Shown: piece after piece, positions 11,528 to 22,152 of the stretch
Layout of the letters: each line of letters begins with the position of its first letter
How positions within the stretch are numbered: the stretch's first letter is position 1
Source of the DNA: Argyresthia goedartella
Lineage: Eukaryota > Arthropoda > Insecta > Lepidoptera > Argyresthiidae
Length of the DNA stretch: 64,000 bases
Assembly: GCA_949825045.1 (NCBI GenBank)
Contig: OX463824.1
Coordinates: forward strand, 29,048,001 to 29,112,000
Reading direction: 5' to 3'
The notes under the pieces: generated by a model
Database searches by the model: none
What the model saw: only the letters and a program-made list of their open reading frames with translations
What the model was told of the DNA's origin: nothing
Translations under genes and position numbers: made by a program

Positions 11528-11960
11528 AATTGACGTATAAGTGTTATCAGACCACAAATAGGGAATTAACCATCGCACAGTACTTAACACAACATGACCC
11601 CGGTTTCTGAAAGGAAAATTAGCTGTGACAACTTGTCAAACTCTTGTTAAACGCATTTCAGCCAATCACATGCCGCTATTTTGAATTAATGATCGATTAA
11701 TCGCTTGTTAATAGACAACTCGTTCGGAAACTGGGAGCGTCACGCAAATGCGAAAAATCCCCGTACGGAGAGTCAGATTAGCCAGTCGTCCAATACTCTA
11801 TGGTGTATGATACCTTACATACTTTAACATAAACTTAGAATCAGTGTGTTAACAGCACCACAATAACTTACCATAATTAACAACATTTGGTATAAGCCCC
11901 GCAGAAAGGTAGTGCGCTTGACAGTTCCTTAATTTTTTTTATTTAACGGCCTGTGTTGAA

Positions 11961-12070
11961 CCGATTACCAAAAACGCACCTATTTTACTACCACTAAATT
12001 CGAAATGACTGCCAGAATGGATAAATGACCACCAAATTGTGTTTGGATAAATGATTACCAAACTTCTTTT
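11961..12070 (-). repeat. Interspersed repeat 'CGGTCGTTT' family (copy A, partial)
   Basis: Reverse complement of the 3' part of the repeats at about 40600-40950 and 46578-47975. Shared stretches include ATAGGTGCGTTTTTGGT and GGATAAATGATTACCAAAC. No coding content. It may be a non-autonomous DNA element; the class is unresolved. Confidence 0.6.
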
Positions 12071-12111
12071 TATTTTTTGTGTACTTAAGTTTATGTTTTA
12101 TAGTAGTTTAT

Positions 12112-12475
12112 GTGACTGCTACATAATGCCTAATTATGTACAGTTACATACACTAGTTTATCTACACACATATCATAAGCTCTCTTTAATGTGTTCAGGA
12201 ACCGCATGTTCATGGTGGCATTGATAATTCCTTTGCACTTGTTTAGCTTATTCAGTAGTACCAACTTCATAAACAAAGTAGGGGCGGCACCCAGGCGGGC
12301 GTCGGCGTTCGAAATTTGAATATCATAAAATGTAGAAAAATTAGACAGTATGGTCATAATGTGTAATTTTTCAGATAAGAAATGAGTTTTTACGAAGTAG
12401 TTTAACATAATGCTGATCGTAACGTGCGGTTTTTGTACGCAGTAAGAGGGTTTATGATACGTGTGTAGATAAAGT
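12112..12475 (+). repeat. 5'-truncated interspersed element (copy A)
   Basis: About 80-90% similar to 59096-59520 over GTGACTGCTACATAATG ... GATACGTGTGTAGATAAA. In the other copy the right end runs into TAAA repeats, as expected for a LINE- or SINE-type 3' tail. Minus-strand ORFs across it are only shadows of the repeat. Family not recognised. Confidence 0.6.
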
Positions 12476-12499
12476 ATTTTTTGTTGTTGTTGTTGTTTT

Positions 12500-12558
12500 T
12501 ATAATTATCCCAAAAAAAAATTAACATGTAAGATAATTTTTTTTTGGGATAATTATAA
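12500..12558. repeat. Short hairpin (ATAATTATCCC stem)
   Basis: About 23-bp arms, ATAATTATCCC plus an A run and its complement, surround a short loop. It follows a GTT microsatellite. Possibly a small MITE remnant. Confidence 0.6.
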
Positions 12559-12987
12559 ACATTGCATAAAATACTAGAGCATCCCATAATAGTACATTAT
12601 GGTACAGTGTGTAATGTTGGTGATCTGAAAAAAATTAATAACAAAACTTTTTCGGTTATCGCCTTTTTAACCATACTTCAGTTAGTCGTCAATAAACTTA
12701 ATTTGAAATAATTAAAGTGGTTTATTCACGAAGCACAAAACTGGTTTCTGGTTCTGTTGTTTAATAGCTAAGATTTAGTCATGTATAACCTTAATGAAGT
12801 AAACAAATTGGATTGGTAACTTGCAACAATACATGTTTACTTAGTTGATATAATTCTTAGACTATTCGTTGCTAAAGGCTCGCTGAACTATCAAACAATT
12901 ATTATTGTTAAACACTAAACAAACATCTTGTTACTATTATCTCAATTAAGTTTGTTATTTTTTACACACAAAACTGCAATTCATCAA

Positions 12988-13284
12988 AACTTATGTAATT
13001 AACAACAAACTAATATGTTGAACTAAACATAGCGTTATCCACTGTTAGCCGTATTTTGATTGTTTACAACCAAACACTTTTGTTTAAACTTATGTAATTA
13101 ACAACAAACTAATATGTTGAACTAAACATAGCGTTATCCACTGTTAGCCGTATTTTGATTGTTTACAACCAAACACTTTTGTTTAAACTTATGTAATTAA
13201 CAACAAACTAATATGTTGAACTAAACATAGCGTTATCCACTGTTAGCCGTATTTTGATTGTTTACAACCAAACACTTTTGTTTA
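12988..13284 (+). repeat. Three identical 99-bp tandem repeats
   Basis: TTATGTAATT recurs at 12991, 13090 and 13189, exactly 99 bp apart, and I saw no substitutions between units. Each unit contains GCGTTATCCACTGTTAGCC and CAACCAAACACTTTTG. The array ends about 340 bp upstream of the ATG at 13622 and could act on that gene's promoter; this is inference. Confidence 0.9.
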
Positions 13285-13621
13285 CGGGATGACGAACTAC
13301 CAACAGTCCTCGCGCGAGTTGAATGTAGTCTTGTAAAACAAAATCCGACCGTGCGGCACAGTGACAAGAGCAACTCTTTATTAATCTGTGCAAGAGCGAA
13401 AATTTTCAAAAACTGCATTTTGCTACGATCGACGCGACGACGCGACTCGCCATGTCAAATTGATTTTCTATTCATTTTGCTGCTTGCGCTTGCGCCTCTC
13501 GGGACAATCGTGTGAAGACGGGTCTCCGTTTTTCATAAAACCCCAAAGTAAAGTAGTTCTGTGCTTGTCGTCTCTCTCATCAGAAGAAGAATCTTTATTT
13601 CAGTCAGCTACCTACTTAAAA

Positions 13622-13715
13622 ATGAGTGAGAGAACCATGGCCGAGCAGAGCCCAGATGCTCTCGAAGATTATCTGCAGCAGTGGGGCCTGGAAGTGTATT
13701 TTACTCAATTCAAAG
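13622..13715 (+). CDS. First coding exon of an unidentified gene, SAM-like N-terminus
   Basis: ATG at 13622 followed by 31 codons and a clean donor (CAAAG|GTAAG), phase 1. A second ATG six codons on (within MSERTMAEQ) is an alternative start. The peptide reads EDYLQQWGLEVYFTQF, the pattern of the first helix and turn of a SAM-like domain (ED-L--WGL--Y---F). The rest of the domain should be in a following exon. Candidate downstream pieces are 14048-14178 (open in one frame to a TGA, but wrong phase for direct joining) and 15011-15063 (phase-compatible, flanked by TTTTTTTCAG and GTAATC). Neither is secure. Upstream lie the 99-bp repeats and a GC-richer 5' UTR. Confidence 0.45.
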
Positions 13716-14319
13716 GTAAGTATTCACCTAATCATTTCCTTTCATTATCTTGTGGTAAGCTAAAGCTATGCCAATCTGGGGGTAAAAAGGCATAACGTGC
13801 CTGCCGCGCCAGCATGGTGCCATCGCGCCAAAAGTTAGTACCTCGGCACCCAAACCTACAAATAAGGCTAGCTTGCATCTGTGTCTAACCTACCTACCGG
13901 GGGAGGAAAGTATGGCTATAGAAATAGAAGTATATTTAACAATCAACAGTAATTCAATAGGTACCTCTATTTCCTTACCAGTACGTCGTTACCTAACCGA
14001 AATAGATTGATACGCCCTAATCACATGGTTTTCTCAGTTTCAGACATATGAAGATCAGTCGTCTGAGCCGAATAGATCCCAGGCCTCACAGGGTACTAAT
14101 AATTCTACAACGTACGAGTATGGCCTACAGTCACTGGAGGACACTGGGACATTGGGAAAAAGATTGCCGTTGTTTTGAGATTTTGATTTATGTGATAATG
14201 GTTCTTACATTGTAAAATTTCTGAAGTCTAACAATACAACAATTACATTTGTAAAACAATTGCTTTTATTTATCTGCCTACTTTTAAATTTTATATAGGT
14301 AGTACAAAAAAAATTATGT
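13716..14319. other. Presumed intron with possible exon fragment
   Basis: Sequence after the SAM-like exon's donor. The segment 14048-14178 after TTTCAG reads as an open peptide with SQASQGTNNST and GLQSLED, ending in TGA. Its phase does not fit the upstream donor, so an exon may be missing or it may belong to something else. Nothing else recognised. Confidence 0.3.
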
Positions 14320-14623
14320 GTTTTAGCTGTAGTTTTTTGTTTATATGGTATTTAGTACTTCTGTAGTGTGTAGCCTAATTTATATTAGCTATCTGAGCGT
14401 TTTAGCATGGCAATAAGCGGTAATTCCCATTTTTTAATATTTCAAGAATCACCGAATAGATTGATTTGAAAATAATGTCAATCTAATCGGTGATTCTTGA
14501 AATATTAACAAAAGGGAAATTACCGCTTATTGCCATGCTAAAACGCTCAGATAGCTAAAATAAATTAGGCTACACACTAAAGAAGTACTAAATATTATAT
14601 AAACAAACTACTACAGCTAAAAC
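14320..14623. repeat. Large fold-back (MITE-like) with about 145-bp arms
   Basis: GTTTTAGCTGTAG at 14320 is matched by its complement at 14611-14623. Complementarity continues inward almost to the centre near 14471, through segments such as AGCGTTTTAGCATGGCAATA and GAATCACCGA. No ORF. The structure fits a fold-back transposon or MITE. Related AACAGTCAAACTGTTTTGT motifs occur just downstream near 14644 and 14754. Confidence 0.8.
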
Positions 14624-15596
14624 AAGCTAAGTTTTGTTACTAACAGTCAAACTGTTTTGTAAAAATTAACAAAACAAGTTATCTAAATTAACTAATATAT
14701 CAGGTTATAGTAACAAAACAACAGCTAAAACAACTCATTAGTTTAGTTAATAACAGTCAAACTGTTTTGTAAAAAATGGCTGAAGTAAACAAACAATTGG
14801 CTTCCTAACTGCATGTAAGTAGGCCTACCTTTAAGTAAGCACCTTGGTATGACTTAAACAAAATAGTGTTAACATTAATTACAAAACAGTTTCGTTAAAA
14901 AATAACCAAACTAGATTTGGTTACGTATTGCTATAGTTTTGTGGTCACTTTTTCTATGTTATACGTAGACGAAAGTTTAGCTTCGAATAACAAGGGTTTT
15001 TTTTCAGATACCGCTGAGGCGCCATTGAGATCCGAGACGTTAAGTAAGGGTCTTAAGAGAGCCGAGGACGGTAATCATCAATACACACATGTATTATACG
15101 ACGTTTTTCAATACATTTGTGAAGAAAATAATACAAAAAAAATATTTTCTTCATAACTAGTACTTGTAAACATTAATTAAGAAATAACAATAACTTCAAA
15201 AAACAAGTTGTGTTTTTTTTTTTGCAATAGCGGGAAAAATTAATAATTTTTCCTATGCGCGCGCATCTAACAATGGCGATCGGCCATAGACTAAAATAAG
15301 GGGGTTTATTTTTTTGGCTTTTCGCGGATAGCGTTTTAGCCACGTACAAAATGGGGAATTCACAGTTTTCTTTATTACAGAGAAAACAAAGTTATATTTG
15401 AGTGAAAGTATTATTTATTAAAAACGTAAAAGTTGTAATTATCTATTTAAATACGAAGTTGCATGAAATGAGCAAGCAATAGGTACATTAATTAATTTGT
15501 ACTATTGAACACGATCTTTTTTCAATCATTTTTTTAAACAAAGCAACTCAACCAATAAAATAAAATAAAACACCAAACCAAAACTGGCGAACAAAT

Positions 15597-15800
15597 GAAC
15601 TTCGATAATTTCAAAAAGTCGTTAGAACAAAAACCATTGCCTAATAAACCGCCAAATTGTATTATAGTAATGGATGACGCATTATACCATAGAAAAGAGG
15701 AAGACAGGCCTTCCATGTGGTTTCAAAAAAAGCAGTGATGGTCGATTGGCTCAAGGCACATCCTTACATAACATATTTTTACGAAACCGGAATTATATAA
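15597..15800 (+). pseudogene. DDE_3 (Tc1-like) transposase fragment
   Basis: The reading NKPPNCIIVMDDALYH, then after a one-base shift MVDWLKAHP, matches the layout around the second catalytic Asp of the Tc1-like transposase at 38109-39500 (VVDNAAYH ... KQDMIDWL). Only about 65 codons remain and the frame is broken near 15735. Decayed remnant of a different lineage from the two 32-40 kb copies. Confidence 0.5.
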
Positions 15801-15869
15801 GATCATCAAATCCCACAACTCCTAACAATTTCATCATTGATAAGATTTTTTCTAAACGTGGTCATGAAA

Positions 15870-15950
15870 CAGTATGGCGAGGTGAAGGCGAGTGTCATAG
15901 TGAATTTCGTAAAGAAGCCTTTTCAAACGAGTTAGGAATATAATTTATAC
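15870..15950 (+). repeat. Interspersed hairpin repeat B (fragment)
   Basis: GAAGGCGAG...GTTCGTAAAGAAGCC-like sequence followed by CAAACGAGTTAGGAATATAA. It matches the reverse complement of 19803-19860. No coding potential of its own. Confidence 0.5.
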
Positions 15951-16389
15951 TACACCTGGTCGGAAAGTACCTTGATACTTTATCAAATTTACGGTAGAAA
16001 GTACGTCCTTGCATATCGAACAAATATGCGGGGAGAAAACGCATCTGAGCGGGAGAGAAAAGTGTATGCGAAAATCCATTTCTTACGTGGTTTTTTTTTT
16101 AATTTTGGGTAAGACTATGCGCCGGTAACCTAAATATCAAAAGCCAAAAAGTTTTTACAGTGAGTTTTTATCTCCAAGTTCGCAAAATGACACTGGCCAC
16201 TAGCTGTGTGTTGGATGGTGTCAAACAATTTAAAAAAAGAACATGTGAAAATTGCAGACGCCATTGGCGCCATTTTCAAATAGAACTGAAATGTCTTTAA
16301 AAATGACGTTGAGGTTCCTGTAACCATTTTTCCCCAAAGTAAATCGTTAAATTAGTAAAGATTTAGTTTTTTATTTTCATCGTAATTGT

Positions 16390-16600
16390 AGTATAAAGCA
16401 CTATGTATCACTCGAGAGAAAGTGCGATTCCCGATCTCGGGTGTTTTAAAGCCCTCGCCTACGGCTCGGGCTTCAAACGACACCCTCGACGGTAATCGGT
16501 CACTTTCTCCTCTCGGTGAACAATGTACTATTTTCCGCCTGAGATCCCAAAATCAAGCAGCGAAGTTGCAATTTTGAGGAGGAAAAGCATATATGGAACC
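16390..16600 (+). repeat. Interspersed hairpin repeat B (copy in plus orientation)
   Basis: Contains the stem-loop CCCTCGCCTACGGCTCGGGC, then TTTTCCGCCTGAG and CCCAAAATCAAGC. The same string appears inverted at 19766-19799. The two copies face each other across the Gypsy fragment. Confidence 0.6.
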
Positions 16601-16852
16601 TTGTATAGAGAAGAGTCGAAGATAACAATGTTCATAAGCTGGAATATAAAATAGAATCTTTTGCTCTAGATGATTTAAGATTTGAGTCTACGTAACACCT
16701 GACGACTGGAAGAAAGAGGTTGACCAATGAGGAGTAAATTATTAATACCGGATCTAACAGTGAATCAGAGATTAGAAATCTTACTACAAGTAAACTCTGC
16801 AGGCACGTATGGTCTTGGTTGACCGGTGGATGTGTCACTATAAATTTGGGCG

Positions 16853-17480
16853 TTACGGGCAATTTTTTAATTTTAACAATGTTAGATTTGTTTTTTTAAG
16901 GTCTTTGTAATCTGGATCCTTCAGCTGAAACTTGCCTATTTCCTCAAAATCAAGCTCCGACGGCGTAATTATCTCCCCAATCACTCTTGATAAAGCGTCC
17001 GCTATCAAGTTGTCAGATCCGCTGACATGCCTTGTCCGTACTGTACGGGGATATTTAGTCAAGATGGCAAATACTCCGAGGCGGGTCGTCGACATTTGGT
17101 CTTTTTTGTAAAGGCAAAGGTGATTGGTTTATGATCTATATAGAACGTGAAATCGCGTCCAATCAGGAGTCTTTTGAAAATGCTTCAAAGCCAGATAAAT
17201 ACCCAGTAGCTCTCGATCGCATGTTGATTATTATTGCTCTGCTCGGGATAAGTTCTTGGAAACTAAACCGAGGGGCTTTCATTTACCACTCTCGTTTTGT
17301 TGCAAAACAGCACCCACATAGTCGTTGCTAGTATAAGTTATAAGCGAGATGGTTGCATTGGTAGCAGGATGAGATAAGATTGCCAAATTGTTCATAAGCT
17401 CCTTATATTTTTCGAAAGACTTCACCTGTTTTTGTCCATTTTATTGCACTCTTGTCATTCTTCTTGCAGCCATGTAAATA
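16853..17480 (-). pseudogene. Ty3/Gypsy pol fragment (RNase H end and tether)
   Basis: On the minus strand, broken frames encode the RNase H region of a Gypsy polyprotein: GAVLQQNESGK, DRELLGIYLALKHF, then RHVSGSDNLIADALSR just before the integrase. Several stops and shifts are present. It sits downstream of the gag-protease piece at 17594-18298 in the same orientation. The RT core and integrase are missing. Old, dead LTR-element copy. Confidence 0.75.
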
Positions 17481-17593
17481 CTTGTTCAGTTAGGCTTGAT
17501 AACTTGATAAGGTAGCGGGGGCGCCGACGATGGTACGCCTAGAGAGGTTCTCTTGGGTTCGCTTGGGTCCTTGGGCTCGGAGTCTCCGTTTGT

Positions 17594-18298
17594 TTATCTC
17601 CGAGCACAAGGCGTACTCAAGACTTCCGCTCCAATAATAGAGGTGTTGACGTCAGCGATCACGAAATTCCATTTCAAAACTCTTCGTAGTCCATGGCCAA
17701 TGGCACAACATTTCTCTCCGTACGTGCTAATCTTTGAACCATTGGCTGCATGTAAAAAGTAGTCTGCATTCTTGGAATGCTTCCTTTTGCGCTTAAGTAC
17801 AGATATGTCCGCGCCGGTGTCAATCATATATTTTTCGCCAGTCTTCCTATCCGTGATAAAAAGGCGATGAAATTGAGAGATGGCATTGAGCTCCGCCTTA
17901 GCTTGATGCTTCCAGTAACAAGGAGGTTCACACTTGTGAGCTCTCTTACCAAAACGGTCGTGATAATAGCATAATCTCAAGTTTCGTCTAAAAGGGTCCC
18001 GACTTCTATGTCGTGAACTTGAAAACGGCTTGCTGCGATAAAATTGCCGATGCGGTTTGTTTTTATGAATTGATGCTAGTTTGAGTTTCATTTTCATGAC
18101 CAGTTTCATGGTCAGCTGAGCTACCAGTTCATCGTCCTTGCTTAACGCAGCAACTTGACTAGAGACTTCGTAAATATCGTCGGTGATCTGTGCTAGTTCG
18201 TCGTTATCTTTCTCTTTAAATACCATAAGGATTGTGTTTAAAAATATTGCATTTCTTTCAACAAAAATATTGCCATTTCGTCCTTCTCCAAGTTTCAA
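17594..18298 (-). pseudogene. Ty3/Gypsy gag-protease fragment
   Basis: About 234 codons. There is a helical gag part, a basic stretch, a zinc-knuckle-like C-x2-H ... C-x3-C cluster near residue 110, and an aspartic protease core with DTGADISVL near residue 160. Order and strand agree with the pol remnant to the left. No LTRs were identified around it. Upstream, the unusually GC-rich stretch 18371-18660 may be part of the same element's 5' region. Confidence 0.72.
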
Positions 18299-18370
18299 GA
18301 TTTTCCTTAATAATTGTGAAGATTTTCTACGTCCGAGATAGATGTCTGTGAATAATCTCTAGAATTTTCG

Positions 18371-18660
18371 ATGCGGGGAATCTTCGTAAGTCTTCGAGGA
18401 GGCCCTTCACAGCTCAACAGCGTGGGCGCCGCGCCGCCCGCTGTCGCGCATGTCGCGCTGCCTGTTCAGGCGTGTGTAATACTGCACGCTGCCGAGGGCC
18501 ACACCGCTAGCCTTTACGCACGTTGCACCGCTCGCTTCCGCGAATGCCGCGCCACCTGCCGGCACGTGCATCGCACCGCACTCCAACACGTGTGTCTCGC
18601 CACTCACTTCCACTCGTGTACCAACAACTACCGAAATAAGTGCTAAGAGAAAACTCTATT
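18371..18660 (-). other. GC-rich Ala/Gly-coding stretch upstream of the gag fragment
   Basis: A CpG-rich island in an AT-rich setting. The minus strand reads an Ala/Gly/Val-rich frame (about 68 codons from 18613) that stops before joining the gag frame. It could be a decayed gag N-terminus or an unrelated insertion; no family recognised. Confidence 0.3.
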
Positions 18661-18754
18661 GTTTTCCGACAAATGAGGTGCAGGACTTGGACCTCTACTA
18701 CATTAGCGGCTTAACCAAAAAGTAACGAACATTTGCTGTCCAAATAGTTCATTT

Positions 18755-19272
18755 GTGGATCTTGTAAATTTTATTAGTCGTGGTATCTACGATGAGTACA
18801 GAATCTTTGTGATTATGGTGGGAAGTCATTCCCTTGGGGATTTGAATAAAAGTTTTGAAACGCTTCTAGACTTACATAGTGGGATGAAATGGAAATTTAT
18901 ATTATGCAATTTTCCATATGCATGTAATTTGACCGAACAACAAAACAAATCTGTGCATAAAATGAATAATCATTTATTTAATTTAACGTGTCATCAAAGC
19001 GATGTAATTTATAATTCGCCATGAATAATTTTATTCATAACTTTACTCTGACACAGGAGACGTTGTACCTGTCCAATAAATATATAAAATTAGTAGTTAC
19101 ATTGTTGGCATATAATATATGCGACGCAGCTATAGTTGCTTTTACCAAGTTCAACTTGACATCAGCTGTTTTTATTGAACAGACTAATCAAAAACCTATA
19201 TATGTTAAGGGTAAGATGACATGCACCCCTATTGGGAATTCACCGGTTAATAATATTTTGCATGCAGTTTGA
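18755..19272 (+). pseudogene. SGNH-hydrolase-like fragment, one frameshift
   Basis: Two overlapping frames (ATGA overlap at 19021) make one continuous fold when read together. They contain RGIYDEYRIFVIMVGSHSL (a GTND-like block in SGNH folds), then WKFILCNFPYA, then TLYLSNKYIK. This pattern recalls SGNH/esterase-like proteins seen in many lepidopteran repeat-borne ORFs. No start region with the catalytic GDS block is visible. The product is truncated at both ends and function is unassigned. Confidence 0.4.
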
Positions 19273-19321
19273 ATAATGCCCAAAATGAGAGGTGATAACA
19301 ACTCTTAGAATAATCAAATCG

Positions 19322-19663
19322 CCCGGGCATTTTATATAATGCCCATCACCTATGAGGCAGAATAATGTTTCTTTTCATTGGTACTCTGCTGCCCTATGAT
19401 AATATTGTTGTTCTATCATGTCCAACCTAACACGAAGGATCAAGGGGGCTTCGCTTCGCTCACCCCCTTTACCCTTCACCTAAGCTACCGCAGTGTTTTC
19501 CATAATAGTATCTGTGGTATCACATTGCCCGAAACCCACATGGCAATATTCATAATGTCTGGGCAAAGTGATAAGCATAAGGAAGTTCACGTTATAATTA
19601 TTCCCTTTGCCCAAAGTAGTTTGTCATTATTCATACTGTCCGGGCATTGTTCATAATGCCCGG
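19322..19663. repeat. Cluster of GGGCATT palindromes plus a GCGAAGC stem-loop
   Basis: Perfect short hairpins: GGGCATT/AATGCCC near 19326-19346 and CCGGGCATT-6 nt-AATGCCCGG at 19640-19663. A longer GGGCAAAG/CTTTGCCC pair lies between 19560 and 19613. The 19421-19500 part is a minus-strand copy of the CACTGCGGTAGCTTAGGTGA stem-loop family seen elsewhere in the window. Confidence 0.6.
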
Positions 19664-19689
19664 ATTTATCACTTGGTCCATGACATATA

Positions 19690-19935
19690 TACATAGACTT
19701 GCTCTTACCCACTTTATTGCTTAAAATATTTTTTCCGATTTCTACCCTCAAAATAGCACCTTTGCCGCTTGATTTTGGGTTCTCAGGCGGAAAAATTATA
19801 TTCATAACTCGTTCGAAAAGGCTTTTTTACGAACTTCGCCACGACCCTCGCCTTCGGCTTGTGCCATAAGCTTCGCGGTTCATAAATATAAGCCTTTGCG
19901 AACTCGTAAAAAATGTACTATTACTGGCGGCACCA
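19690..19935 (-). repeat. Interspersed hairpin repeat B (inverted copy)
   Basis: Inverted relative to 16390-16600 and 15870-15950. Contains GCTTGATTTTGGGTTCTCAGG and a CTCGCCTTCGGCT loop region. Immediately right of it, 19930-20048 reads as a short open plus-strand peptide (SDSLTEPDKFVDLYQSGVD), which I could not assign. Confidence 0.55.
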
Positions 19936-20485
19936 AATACGATAACAGCGACTCTCTCACCGAGCCAGATAAGTTTGTGGATCTGTACCAGAGTGGAGTT
20001 GATATTTTAATTAGAATAATTAATCAAATTAAGCGTGTACAATGATAGTGACAAAGAAGGAGATGACTAAAAGTTTCCGTGGACCTGATTAAGATGCTCA
20101 TGTTATGTTTCTCTATTTATAATAAATATATAATAATAAATAAAATAAATGATATCTCATATATCCTGATTTATGCATAGGTACCTAATAAACTCAGCAT
20201 TTGCGTGATTTCCGTTATTCCCACCACAAGCAGAAATACTGCTTACAAAGAAATTATTGGACCTGCTTGGAGATACTTTGTATTTGTTTGATAAGTACGC
20301 TCACAGGAACTGACGTCACTATGACGACTCACGCCTTGACGTTACGCGATACCATTCTACGGGGCTATTATCTACAGAATACTTTTACGAGCGGCTTTCT
20401 CCTAAAATTTACTCGTAATAGCACGGCGAGTTATTATTGCCCAGCTCAGCCATTCAATCTTAACCAGAAAAACACGAACTTTTAC

Positions 20486-20618
20486 CTAAGACTCTCAATC
20501 TTGGAGTACTTCTTCTTGCTCGGCTTCACGTCTGGCAATTTGGAGCGCAGTAGGTCGAAGGCGCGATTCATGTCTCGCATGCGCGTTCGCTCGCGGTCGC
20601 ACGCCGACTTTTTGTATT
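20486..20618 (-). CDS. sage: Sage-like bHLH factor, exon 2 (bHLH domain)
   Basis: A 133-bp exon bounded by CATTCCAG| and |GTAAAAG. Read in the frame set by exon 1 (phase 1), it gives the basic region and helix 1 of a bHLH domain: [20 protein letters not shown], then the loop SKLPDVKP and helix 2 start KYSKIESLR. The R-E-R-x-R-M spacing binds E-box DNA. The [13 protein letters not shown] signature is what I recall for Sage, the salivary-gland bHLH regulator; in silkworm a Sage factor acts in the silk gland. The exon ends in phase 2 inside helix 2, so at least one more exon is needed, and I could not find it to the left. The frame is not the longest one here. Confidence 0.75.
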
Positions 20619-21355
20619 CTGGAATGTTCGAGATGTTTCATTAGAAGAGGGAAGAGATATGAGCTATATATAGCTATGTCCCTCATCCTCCCGCGACAAA
20701 ACCCGTGCCGCGCTGGCATGCTACGGGTGCTGATGTTACTGGGTATTTACTGGTCTATTAATGTGAGATTAGACCTATGAGGTTCCCTACACAGTAGATG
20801 GGTAAAGGACTCAGTATTTACTCAAGCATGTATTATTAGCCGTAAAGAGCCGTTTTTACTGACTTTTTAGCTAAAATCGAGGATATAAACTTTTTACTTT
20901 AGTTAGTGTCATGTTTTGATATTGGATTTATTTAATTATAAAGTATTTGGGGAGTTATAGGTGCGTTTTATGCGGTCTAGCTGTAACCATAGACTCTCTT
21001 TATTACAAGCTTTTATTTAAAGAGGTTTAGTAAATATATCATTGGGATAGCGAGAGGAAAGGAAGATGCTAAATGTTCTTAATCTACCATCAAAATGTAA
21101 CACGCTTTTATTTATGAAATTTGGACTGTGATAAAAACGGGAAGGTTTAACAATTAAAGTGTGAAGGTTTTAATGTTAAAAATATATAATTATGTACGGT
21201 ATGTAATTATTTTGTCGTAGACAAAGAACCTTAATTATCGTTAAAGCTTACAATAAACTTATAAAGTGATATATTTGTTATTGGAGTTAATTTTATTTAT
21301 ATTTGTTTTATTTATACATTATTATTTTTTACATATTTGTAGTAAGGTATAGTAG

Positions 21356-21478
21356 ATTGTTAACCGAGGGCTGAAAGGCACCCATTCCTGACGAGATGTT
21401 TTGGCGCTCGAACGAAGTGAGAGCGCCAATAGTTCGAGGCAGAAATGGGTGCTATCACCCGAGTTAAACACTCTACTT
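21356..21478. repeat. Long GC-cored hairpin (GGCGCTCGAACGAAGTGAG)
   Basis: An inner stem GGCGCTC/GAGAGCGCC closes on a GAACGAAGT loop. Outer arms AGGCACCCATT and AATGGGTGCT pair around it. It resembles, but is not the same as, the GAGCGAAGCGAAG stem-loop family. Flanks 20720-21320 and 21480-22030 are AT-rich without recognisable genes, except a two-fold ATCAAAATTATTTTATTAAA repeat at about 21515-21580. Confidence 0.6.
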
Positions 21479-22033
21479 TTCATTACGAATACGAGGAAAG
21501 TAAACACAAGTCAGTTAAAATCAAAATTATTTTATTAAAAACAAAGTCACTTGAAATCAAAATTATTTTATTAAAAAACAAACAACAAACTCAAGTTTAA
21601 AAATACTACTCATAAAAAAAGTAATTTCGGTGCCCCCGTTGATGTCTTTTACTTTGAGCATAACATTAAAAAAAATACTTCCGTTTTATGGCTGTATAGG
21701 TTACTACCATTGCGTTGTTCAATATAAACTGCGATTCATATATTTTTTTTTTAATACTTTTCTGCTTTAGAGCAGGCATGTACCACTTTCAGCACGGTGC
21801 CTGGATGAACAATGACCCCCTTTCAGAGTATGAGTAATGAAAAAATAATGTTTAAATTAGTTATGTAATCACCAGTTATTTATTTGTAACGTTTCTCATT
21901 CTATCCATTTCTTTTAATGCATCAACATTACAAGGTTTCTTTGAAATCAACTTCGAGCAGTCAAGTTCTTCGATTTGAAGACTTTGGGGTCGGACATCTA
22001 GTATCAAAGTACTCGTCAAAACAAATTAAACTA

Positions 22034-22152
22034 GCCCAAACTCGATGGGGTTGCTTTGTTTAATTATGGAGTTCCTATGGGCCACCTTCCAGCTCCATCA
22101 TCAGACCCTGGTTACCATCTAGTGTCAAAGTACTCGTCAAGACAAATTAAAC
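22034..22152 (+). repeat. About 120-bp satellite-like unit, left of LINE
   Basis: One unit containing AAACTCGATGGGGTTG and CCTTCCAGCTCCATCATCAG, with the end of a preceding unit to its left. Near-identical units resume right of the LINE at 24359, so the LINE interrupted a tandem array. A diverged inverted array is at 27790-28260. Confidence 0.7.

Noticed and set aside
12130..12408. 92-codon minus-strand ORF as a gene (and its relative at 59206-59592)
   Set aside because: Both lie within one dispersed repeat whose 3' tail shows the element runs on the plus strand.
12988..13284. CRISPR-like array
   Set aside because: Contiguous 99-bp tandem repeats with no spacers, in a eukaryotic genome.
16632..16862. 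76-codon minus-strand ORF as a host gene
   Set aside because: No domain and it adjoins the dead Gypsy fragment, so it is probably decayed element sequence.
20495..20719. 74-codon minus-strand ORF (MPARHGFC...)
   Set aside because: It is the wrong frame over the bHLH exon; the correct frame is set by exon 1 phase and gives a canonical bHLH.
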